This document shows positions 1-4,994 of a stretch of DNA of 6,661 bases, in pieces (the first letter of the stretch is position 1; each line of letters begins with the position of its first letter). The notes under the pieces are model-generated. The model was not told the DNA's origin. It searched no databases and saw only the letters and a program-made list of their open reading frames with translations. Both the position numbers and the translations under genes were made by a program. This DNA is from an uncultured Clostridia bacterium (GTDB lineage Bacteria; Bacillota; Clostridia; Christensenellales; UBA1242), in contig CAJFOL010000066.1 of NCBI GenBank assembly GCA_904397185.1, positions 1-6,661 on the forward strand. Direction: 5' to 3'.

Positions 1-32
1 AAAAAAAGTCTATTTTTTTGAATAGACTTTTT
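1..32 (-). terminator. Intrinsic terminator ending the mscS/membrane-protein unit
   Basis: On the minus strand a perfect 12-bp inverted repeat (positions 32-21 with 14-3, core GTCTATT/AATAGAC) encloses a 6-nt loop and runs into a U-tract given by the A-run at 7-1. It lies about 20 nt after the stop of the four-helix membrane protein, where the unit should end. The stem partly overlaps the U-tract, and the + strand also reads as hairpin plus T-run, so it could also stop transcription arriving from the left. The window edge cuts off any further U-tract. Confidence 0.85.
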
Positions 33-52
33 AAAAATTTTATTCATTTTAA

Positions 53-559
53 TTATTTTTTCTTCCGTGGAGCAAAGACTAAGCAAATAAGTGACGAGCC
101 AAAGGCAACCAATGCTCCCCAGCCGACTGTTACGTATATACCCATCTCTCTAAAGCCGTCCCAAATTTCCTTTCCACCTTCACCTAAAATGGCAAACATA
201 TCGTTTATACAATGCATACCAATCATAATAACTGCAACAAGCATACACAGAAAGAACATTAGTCCTGCGACCTTTGCTCCAATAAATGACTTGTTGTTTG
301 CAGCACGTGCAATCAGGTTGACAAGGGTGAGTAAAAGCATTATTCCAGCAAAGACAAGTGCTAAAATCAAGAATACCGCTGCCACAGTGTGATATGTCCC
401 TTGATTTTCATCAAAGGTTATAAAATCAAACAGGCTCCTCTTGAAATCATATGAATCAAGGTTTCCTTCACTATCCGTTCCGTATGCACCTATAATTGGT
501 TGTGAAAACATTACTATTGAAAGCACACCAAAGATTAAAGTTATAATTCCACCTATCAT
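53..559 (-). CDS. Hypothetical four-helix integral membrane protein
   Basis: I do not recognise a named family. The 168-residue product has four clear hydrophobic segments at about residues 3-24, 57-84, 93-117 and 141-163. A polar loop of about 30 residues (Asp-, Ser- and Asn-rich, 27-56) separates the first two, and the protein ends in a basic PRKKK tail that should stay in the cytoplasm by the positive-inside rule. There is no cleavable signal peptide and no visible catalytic motif. The start ATG lies 4 nt after the stop of the MscS-type channel, and its Shine-Dalgarno sequence (GGGGTGA) overlaps that stop, so the two genes are probably translationally coupled. It is likely expressed with the channel and might be an accessory or membrane-stress protein, but that rests only on position. 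A terminator follows the stop directly. Confidence 0.85.
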   Translation of the reverse strand: MIGGIITLIFGVLSIVMFSQPIIGAYGTDSEGNLDSYDFKRSLFDFITFDENQGTYHTVAAVFLILALVFAGIMLLLTLVNLIARAANNKSFIGAKVAGLMFFLCMLVAVIMIGMHCINDMFAILGEGGKEIWDGFREMGIYVTVGWGALVAFGSSLICLVFAPRKKK

Positions 560-563
560 AAAA

Positions 564-1670
564 TCACCCCACTACTTTAAATTTTGAAAGTTTCTTCTTA
601 ATATCTTTAGTTAGTTTTACTTTGTTATATCTCTGTTCTCCGTAAACAAAAAGTCTGTTTTCATCATATGCAAGGTTAATTTTAAGTCTTTTCTCTTCAA
701 TCGTATCTTTTATATGTTTTCTCTTCGCCTTACTTTTTTGACTTCTTTTCTTGATAGCCTTTGTAAAGTCAAAGTTTTCAAGGTCAACGTTTTCTTTTAC
801 TGTCCTAACCTTTTCAACACGTTTTGGAATGCCTTTATAGTCAACAGGAAGTGTCACCTTGTCTTTTCTTTCACGTATTTCAACTTGGTCGTATGGTATT
901 GAAATATTATTGCGTTTAAGTTCGTTATATACAAGTTCTAAAACGTCATAGTACACATCCCAATAATCTTCGCTATCACAATAGCATCTTGCTGTAAACT
1001 GGATGCTACTTGAGTTTAATGCACTAAGTCTGCAGAATGGCTCTGGATCTAAAAGGACTTTTCCATTGCTTATCATACAATCTTTTATAAGTTTTTTAAC
1101 CTGTTCGACATCGGTTTCATAAGCAACGTCAAAAGTAAAGTCTACCCTACGAGTTTTATTTGTGTCGTAGTCGACAACTGAACTATTGACGATTGTAGAA
1201 TTTGGTATGGTAACACGTTTGTTATCGCCTGTAAGAATGGTGGTAAAAAGGAAGTTTATCGCTATAACATTGCCTTCTTTGCCGTCAACTGCAATATAGT
1301 CACCCTTTTTAAACATTTTGTTTGATACAATAACTATTCCGTTTGCAGCATTGGCGATAATGTTTTCAAGAGCCATACCTATAGCAAGAACGAGAGCACT
1401 GATTGCAGTCAAAAGTCCTGTGATATTTATACCAATAATGCTCAATAGTATCAAAACAAAGACAACATACAAACAAATCTTGATTATTGCAATGATAAAA
1501 CCAACGGTAATCTTTTCCATCTTGGTTTTATATAATAGTCTTCTCGTAAGATTTATTAATAATTTAATAACTATTATACCGATAATTAAAGCAGCAAAAA
1601 AGATTACAATATTCCATGCATTAGTTTCAAAGAAGTTTACAATGTCATTCCAAATTGCACCCCAATCCAT
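564..1670 (-). CDS. MscS-family mechanosensitive ion channel with basic C-terminal tail
   Basis: This is a small-conductance mechanosensitive channel protein of the cytoplasmic membrane, which opens under membrane tension and releases solutes on hypo-osmotic shock. Three hydrophobic helices are visible (about residues 20-40, 57-80, 84-105). The third is the Gly/Ala-rich pore helix (AIGMALENIIANAANGIVI), followed by the typical beta-domain start FKKGDYIAVDGKEGNV (120-134) and the hallmark IPN motif at 155-157. The alpha/beta vestibule domain continues to about residue 270. At 368 residues it is longer than E. coli MscS (286); the surplus is a C-terminal tail from about 276, and 13 of the 27 residues at 304-330 are Lys or Arg. 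The ATG is preceded by AGAGGGTGA at good spacing, and the gene has its own promoter. The family call is firm; the ion preference and the tail's role are unknown. Confidence 0.95.
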   Translation of the reverse strand: MDWGAIWNDIVNFFETNAWNIVIFFAALIIGIIVIKLLINLTRRLLYKTKMEKITVGFIIAIIKICLYVVFVLILLSIIGINITGLLTAISALVLAIGMALENIIANAANGIVIVSNKMFKKGDYIAVDGKEGNVIAINFLFTTILTGDNKRVTIPNSTIVNSSVVDYDTNKTRRVDFTFDVAYETDVEQVKKLIKDCMISNGKVLLDPEPFCRLSALNSSSIQFTARCYCDSEDYWDVYYDVLELVYNELKRNNISIPYDQVEIRERKDKVTLPVDYKGIPKRVEKVRTVKENVDLENFDFTKAIKKRSQKSKAKRKHIKDTIEEKRLKINLAYDENRLFVYGEQRYNKVKLTKDIKKKLSKFKVVG

Positions 1671-1695
1671 ACTATCACCCTCTTTTGTTTATATA

Positions 1696-1724
1696 ATGAT
1701 AGTACTATTGTCATGTTTTGTCAA
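1696..1724 (-). promoter_or_regulatory. Sigma-A-type promoter for the mscS unit
   Basis: On the minus strand a perfect -35 box TTGACA (1724-1719) is followed by a 17-nt spacer and the -10 box TATCAT (1701-1696, five of six consensus bases). This lies just after the metK stop (1728) and about 25 nt before the channel's start codon, giving a leader of only about 20 nt. Two copies of TGACAA (1723-1718 and 1713-1708) sit one helical turn apart across the -35 box and spacer. I see no terminator hairpin between metK and this promoter, so read-through from metK is possible too. Confidence 0.8.
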
Positions 1725-1727
1725 CAT

Positions 1728-2819
1728 TTATTTAATATTTTTTATCTTTTCCCACGGGAAATTCTCTCTTCCAAAATGGCCATAGCAGGCGGTCTGTTTA
1801 TAAATTGGTTTTAATAGGTCAAGTTCGTCTATAATATTTGATAAACTAAAATTGAAGTTATTTTTTACAAAGTCATAAATATCTTGCATAGGTACTTTAT
1901 TTGTGTCAAAGCACTCAATATAGATACTTATAGGGCTTGGCAAACCGATTGCATAACTCAACTGAAGTTCGCACCTAGACGCAAGGTTGTGAGCGACTAT
2001 ATTTTTTGCAACGTATCTAGCATAATATGCCCCTGACCTATCCACCTTTGTGGCATTTTTAGAACTGAAGCACCCTCCGCCTACTTTACCTTCACCACCA
2101 TAACTGTCAACGACTATCTTACGTCCCACACAGCCACTATCAGAAAATGAGCCCCAAATGGTGAACTTTCCGCTCGGATTGATTAAAAATTTGGTCTCTG
2201 GGCTCAAGTACCGCTTATACTCCTCCAGCACCTTATCTATAACTTGAGATTGAATGGCAGTCCTAATTTCATTTTCTGTCAAACTGTCGCTATGAGACAC
2301 TGAAATAAGGATACAGGTTATCTCTTTAGGCTGGCTATCCATATACCTAGCAGAGACTTGACATTTCGCATCTGCAAAAAACTTATCCGTTGTGTGTCTA
2401 AACTTCTCATATTCATACATGAGTTTATGTGCAATAACTATTGTAAGTGGCATAAACTCTTTTGTCTCGTTTGTCGCATAACCATACATTATACCTTGGT
2501 CGCCTGCACATAACTCTTTTCTTTTTACCGCTTGGGCAATATCTGGACTTTGGCAGGACAATTCTTTTATTATGGTAAAATCATTTTTATAGCCTATTTC
2601 TTTCAAAATATCCCTTGCTATTAACTCATAATCTATCTTTGCCTTCGTTGTCGCCTCGCCATAGATAAAAAGTTTGTCATTTTTTATAGCACACTCAACC
2701 GCCATTTGGCTGTCCTTATCCTGCCTTAATGCCTCATCTAAAAAGGCATCTGCTATTGTGTCGCAAGTCTTGTCTGGATGCCCTATATTTACACTTTCGC
2801 TTGTGATAATCTTTTCCAT
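1728..2819 (-). CDS. metK: S-adenosylmethionine synthetase (methionine adenosyltransferase)
   Basis: MetK makes S-adenosylmethionine from methionine and ATP, releasing phosphate and pyrophosphate; it is cytoplasmic and normally oligomeric. Family motifs are visible throughout: GHPDK (13-17), Glu42, the substrate-loop motif QSPDIAQAV (90-98), GDQG (106-109), the DAK motif with Lys152, GRK (232-234), the glycine-rich segment GGGCFSSK (247-254), TKVDRS (257-262), and C-terminal YGHFGRENFPWE. Residues known to bind ATP, methionine and metal in E. coli MetK (His, Asp and Lys of GHPDK; the lysines of DAK, SSK and TKVD) are all present, so it should be active. At 363 residues it is slightly shorter than usual (about 380-400) and has diverged in the linker regions. 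The ATG has an AGGAG site at 2830-2826 and matches the family N-terminus. It is the last gene of a riboswitch-controlled unit and starts inside the preceding gene. Confidence 0.96.
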   Translation of the reverse strand: MEKIITSESVNIGHPDKTCDTIADAFLDEALRQDKDSQMAVECAIKNDKLFIYGEATTKAKIDYELIARDILKEIGYKNDFTIIKELSCQSPDIAQAVKRKELCAGDQGIMYGYATNETKEFMPLTIVIAHKLMYEYEKFRHTTDKFFADAKCQVSARYMDSQPKEITCILISVSHSDSLTENEIRTAIQSQVIDKVLEEYKRYLSPETKFLINPSGKFTIWGSFSDSGCVGRKIVVDSYGGEGKVGGGCFSSKNATKVDRSGAYYARYVAKNIVAHNLASRCELQLSYAIGLPSPISIYIECFDTNKVPMQDIYDFVKNNFNFSLSNIIDELDLLKPIYKQTACYGHFGRENFPWEKIKNIK

Positions 2820-3570
2820 AATATTCTCCTATTTCTATTTTTCTCAATTTCTTTAAATAATTATATATTATTTTTTTTAGTTTATAAAAGTCGACATTTT
2901 TCTTAAAATTTTTTAAATATAAATCTCTATTTATTTCAATCATAATAGCATAAAAATACTTTATATTTTTATCATAAATATTATCTGGAATCATTGCACC
3001 TACGTACGGATAATTAATTCTTGTTTTATAACCTTTAGTTTGAAAATACGTGGTCGTAAAATCAATAATATTTTTATCAATATACTTTTCATTAATTCCT
3101 ATACAAATATCAGGAAAATCTCCTTTTTGGTCAAGTACAATATCTTTTGAAAAGGAGTGACAATCTACTAAAATAATAGTTTTTTTGTTTAAATTTTTAG
3201 TTTTTTTATCTAGTTTTTTATGCACTGGAAAATAAAATTTATTTAATATTTTATTTTTATATTTTTCATCTATGTTTATAAATTCTTTGCCCTGATGTGT
3301 TTTCGTATAAACAACACCAAGTCCGAACTTGCTCATACATTCTTTACTATCATCAATAAATTTCTCGCAGTCACAAACTATTCTTGACACCCTACTTTTT
3401 ATATTACAAAATCTATACGAAGAAAAAAGTTTATCAGTATACAAATCGGTCATTGACATATTGAAAAATCTAATTTCACTATCACTCAACAATTTTTCAT
3501 GTTTTTTAAAAATATGGGGAAATTTAATACTAGAATGTGGCAAGAATAATATAATTTTATTCTTCACCAT
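2734..3570 (-). CDS. N-formylglutamate amidohydrolase-family (FGase) hydrolase
   Basis: The 278-residue product belongs to the FGase family (Pfam N-formylglutamate amidohydrolase, HutG-like metal hydrolases that remove N-formyl or N-acyl groups). Visible motifs are PHSS (11-14), TDLYTDKLF (41-49), SRIVCDCEKF (62-71), a CMSKFGLGVVYT segment (78-89), DCHSF (136-140), DFPDICIG (151-158), YPYVGAMIP (187-195) and MIEINRDLYL (210-219). It fits the subgroup with D-x-E-R/K-F rather than D-x-N-R. No histidine degradation gene is present, so formylglutamate need not be the substrate. ATG overlaps the preceding gene by 14 nt and the nearest SD-like AAGGGA is rather far, suggesting coupling. The family fold should end near residue 240-250; the last 28 or so residues are read out of frame inside metK and look like an unrelated basic tail. 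The gene is very AT-rich. Confidence 0.85.
   Translation of the reverse strand: MVKNKIILFLPHSSIKFPHIFKKHEKLLSDSEIRFFNMSMTDLYTDKLFSSYRFCNIKSRVSRIVCDCEKFIDDSKECMSKFGLGVVYTKTHQGKEFINIDEKYKNKILNKFYFPVHKKLDKKTKNLNKKTIILVDCHSFSKDIVLDQKGDFPDICIGINEKYIDKNIIDFTTTYFQTKGYKTRINYPYVGAMIPDNIYDKNIKYFYAIMIEINRDLYLKNFKKNVDFYKLKKIIYNYLKKLRKIEIGEYYGKDYHKRKCKYRASRQDLRHNSRCLFR
2826..2830 (-). promoter_or_regulatory. Ribosome binding site of metK inside the preceding gene
   Basis: AGGAG on the minus strand lies 6 nt before the metK ATG (2819-2817). It decides the metK start and shows that metK is initiated independently, even though the upstream FGase-like reading frame continues for 86 nt into metK in another frame. 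Confidence 0.85.
2871..2878 (-). repeat. A8 homopolymer tract that sets the frame entering metK
   Basis: A run of eight A residues on the minus strand encodes the Lys-Lys around residues 232-233 of the FGase-like protein. With eight A residues the frame stays open and runs 86 nt into metK. With seven it would read Leu-Lys-Lys-stop, and with nine Leu-Lys-Lys-Asn-Asn-Ile-stop, both ending roughly 40-55 nt before metK. Such runs are known slippage sites for polymerases; whether this one varies cannot be seen from one sequence. Confidence 0.7.
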
Positions 3571-3823
3571 AAAGTGTCTTAAGTCCCTTAAAATCTACAA
3601 TGTCTTTACCCTTTTTATCAAGTTTCCAACACATGGTTGGTACATAGCCAAGTCTTCCGTTTTCTAAACAAAAATGATACCCTTTTCTATCCGTTTCTGG
3701 TTTAATCTCATTGCCATTTAGCCATTTTACACCTTTTGATTTTAAAAAAATTAGCAGTGATTTAGTCTCTCCTTCGTTGATGCTTACCCAAATAGTTTGG
3801 TTAATTTTAATAGTTTTTTTCAT
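3557..3823 (-). CDS. Small phage-like hypothetical protein, first gene of the SAM-riboswitch unit
   Basis: I do not recognise a named family. The 88-residue product has no membrane segment or signal peptide. Its layout is a short beta-like start (TIWVSIN), a helix-like segment with a FLKSKGVKWLNGNEI stretch (26-40), a GYHFCLENGRLGY segment (48-60) and a closing basic strand (KGKDIVDF). This pattern, a single small domain with 'residue skipping - longer chain - GVKW..G' followed by aromatic strands, recalls small uncharacterised proteins common in phages and prophages of Bacillota, but the resemblance is from memory. ATG is preceded by AGGAG (3836-3832) at 8 nt. It is the first gene after the riboswitch terminator and overlaps the FGase-like gene by 14 nt, so SAM supply should control it. 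Base composition is AT-rich, like the next gene. Confidence 0.75.
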   Translation of the reverse strand: MKKTIKINQTIWVSINEGETKSLLIFLKSKGVKWLNGNEIKPETDRKGYHFCLENGRLGYVPTMCWKLDKKGKDIVDFKGLKTLYGEE

Positions 3824-3883
3824 ATTTTTCTCTCCTTTTATTTAACCAAAAGAGAGATTGAAGAATTTTTCAAAATTAGATTG

Positions 3884-3913
3884 AAAAATAAAACCCCATC
3901 GTTTCCGATGGGG
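3884..3913 (-). terminator. Riboswitch expression platform: intrinsic terminator
   Basis: On the minus strand a perfect 8-bp stem (CCCCATCG at 3913-3906, CGATGGGG at 3901-3894) closed by a GAAA-type tetraloop is followed by TTTTATTTTT (3893-3884). It is a textbook intrinsic terminator about 60 nt before the first gene. Its 5' arm (CCATCGG, 3911-3905) is fully complementary to CCGATGG (3943-3937) at the 3' edge of the aptamer, which would form the competing antiterminator. The stem should form when SAM is bound and close down the 88-aa gene, FGase-like gene and metK. Confidence 0.93.
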
Positions 3914-3936
3914 AATGTTATCTTCTTAACTTATCG

Positions 3937-4017
3937 CCATCGGTCTGCCATTAGCACCTTATCAAATGATAGGTTGCTGTGTGGTCAAAGGGGCAGTCCC
4001 TCGCACACTCTTTATGG
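3937..4017 (-). ncRNA. SAM-I-type (SAM clan) riboswitch aptamer
   Basis: The minus strand carries the S-box core: AGAG, then P2 with the kink-turn layout (GTGTG 4008-4004 with CACAC 3983-3979; GA at 4002-4001 opposite TTTGA at 3989-3985; GAGGGACTGCCCC), then GCAACC, P3 (ACCT 3974-3971 with AGGT 3959-3956, inner ATC/GAT) and GGTGCTAAT. The pseudoknot pairs loop-2 CTGC (3996-3993) with GCAG (3948-3945). P1 can form from CCAT (4017-4014) and ATGG (3940-3937). Only ACCG separates the pseudoknot strand from P1, so the usual P4 helix is missing, as in SAM-IV or SAM-I/IV variants; a small hairpin (GTTA 3930-3927, TAAC 3920-3917) follows. It controls the unit ending in metK, by SAM-induced termination. 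The class is near certain; the exact subclass is not. Confidence 0.93.
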
Positions 4018-4027
4018 TTATGTCAAT

Positions 4028-4056
4028 ATTATACTCTTTTTAATCTAATTTTGCAA
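4028..4056 (-). promoter_or_regulatory. Sigma-A-type promoter of the SAM-riboswitch unit
   Basis: On the minus strand the -35 box TTGCAA (4056-4051) is separated by exactly 17 nt from a perfect -10 box TATAAT (4033-4028). Transcription should start near 4021, a few bases before the P1 strand of the riboswitch. The promoter begins 9 nt after the stop of the upstream flavodoxin-ferredoxin gene. A perfect 12-bp palindrome, AGTAAATTTACT (4067-4056), abuts the -35 box. Confidence 0.88.
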
Positions 4057-4065
4057 GTAAATTTA

Positions 4066-4983
4066 CTAAATTTTTACAATTTCTTCAATATTTTCTTCTT
4101 TAGTCTCTTCTTGCATAGTTTTTCCTTTCACAGAAGCAAGTTTTTCATCGCACATTGCAAAATATCTCTCGTACGACTTTTTGCAATAATTCTTATGAAC
4201 CTCATCCTCGTAAATGTTTGGATTGTTAAAATTATAGGCACCATTTACCTTCCATTTTTCAAATAATCCTATCTTTATTGCATTCTTAGGGCATAAAAAT
4301 GAACATCTCATGCACATTAGGCAGTTGTTACCAAAATGAAATTCGCCGTCTTTTATGGTTATATTGTGAGTTGGGCAGATATTCACACACTTTCCGCAGT
4401 GAATACAATTTTTGGTCACTTTGTACCTCTTGCCATTAAATCTACCGCCCCAATGCTCTATTCTAAACAGCCATGCAATAAAACTACCCATAAAAACATC
4501 GTCAAGCAGGGAGTATTTACCGCTCAAAAGTTCCTTGCAATCTATTGGTATAACTTCCTGTGCCGTCTTCCACATTTTGTATGCCATGTTGTCGGTGTGC
4601 CTAAAGATAATGTTATACGGCATACAGTAGTGGTACTCATTTGTGACGTTGTACCCCTTTCCTTTCAATATCTTGATAAGTTTTATTGATGAAATATTGT
4701 TGAGTTTAAGTGGCTCACCTGACGTGTTGACAATAAACACCCGTTTGCCCTCGCAGTACGGAAGCGACTTTGCAAAGTCGAGTATAATTGAGGGTGCATT
4801 GAATGCATGAACAGGATAGGCTATACCTATCATTTCATAATCGGTCACATCATAGTCAAACTTGTTTGTCTCAATTTTGTATGTATCACAAGTCACTCCT
4901 TCGAGTGAAAGAGCCTCTACGTATTTATTGACAACTTTTCTAGTGTTGCCAGTGCCTGAAAAATAACAGATTAAAACTTTCAT
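4066..4983 (-). CDS. EFR1-type flavodoxin-ferredoxin fusion protein
   Basis: This cytoplasmic electron-transfer protein joins an N-terminal flavodoxin-like FMN domain to a C-terminal domain with two [4Fe-4S] clusters. The FMN phosphate loop SGTGNT is at 9-14, and AYPVHAFNAP (55-64) is the usual next flavin loop. Two complete cluster motifs follow: C193-x2-C196-x2-C199-x3-C203-P and C221-x2-C224-x2-C227-x3-C231-P. Length (305) is normal or slightly long for EFR1-family ferredoxins; the tail after 240 is Lys/Glu-rich and unlike the core. It should pass electrons between iron-sulfur clusters and flavin; its partners are unknown. It follows the epimerase-like gene by 11 nt with AGGGGAGA just before the ATG, so the two are co-transcribed and may share a redox or sugar/lipid-modifying reaction. 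No terminator hairpin is visible after its stop. Confidence 0.9.
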   Translation of the reverse strand: MKVLICYFSGTGNTRKVVNKYVEALSLEGVTCDTYKIETNKFDYDVTDYEMIGIAYPVHAFNAPSIILDFAKSLPYCEGKRVFIVNTSGEPLKLNNISSIKLIKILKGKGYNVTNEYHYCMPYNIIFRHTDNMAYKMWKTAQEVIPIDCKELLSGKYSLLDDVFMGSFIAWLFRIEHWGGRFNGKRYKVTKNCIHCGKCVNICPTHNITIKDGEFHFGNNCLMCMRCSFLCPKNAIKIGLFEKWKVNGAYNFNNPNIYEDEVHKNYCKKSYERYFAMCDEKLASVKGKTMQEETKEENIEEIVKI

Positions 4984-4994
4984 TTTCTCCCCTT

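Noticed and set aside
18..392. Open frame of 124 codons on the + strand
   Set aside because: It is antisense to the four-helix membrane protein, has no ribosome binding site and starts inside the terminator.
1318..1785. Open + strand frame of 155 codons
   Set aside because: It mirrors the hydrophobic part of the MscS gene and crosses the metK end; composition is explained by the antisense of membrane helices.
1728..2819. metK as a broken or truncated gene because it is short (363 residues)
   Set aside because: All key motifs from GHPDK to the C-terminal GHFGRE segment are present in one frame.
3797..4048. Open + strand frame of 83 codons over the leader region
   Set aside because: The region is explained fully by the riboswitch, terminator and promoter on the minus strand.
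4056..4067. Palindrome AGTAAATTTACT next to the riboswitch promoter as an operator or terminator
   Set aside because: It is short, made mostly of A/T, has no loop or U-tract, and such palindromes are expected in AT-rich DNA; noted only as position.
4336..4689. Open + strand frames over the flavodoxin-ferredoxin gene
   Set aside because: They are antisense to a gene with intact FMN and cluster motifs and lack start signals.
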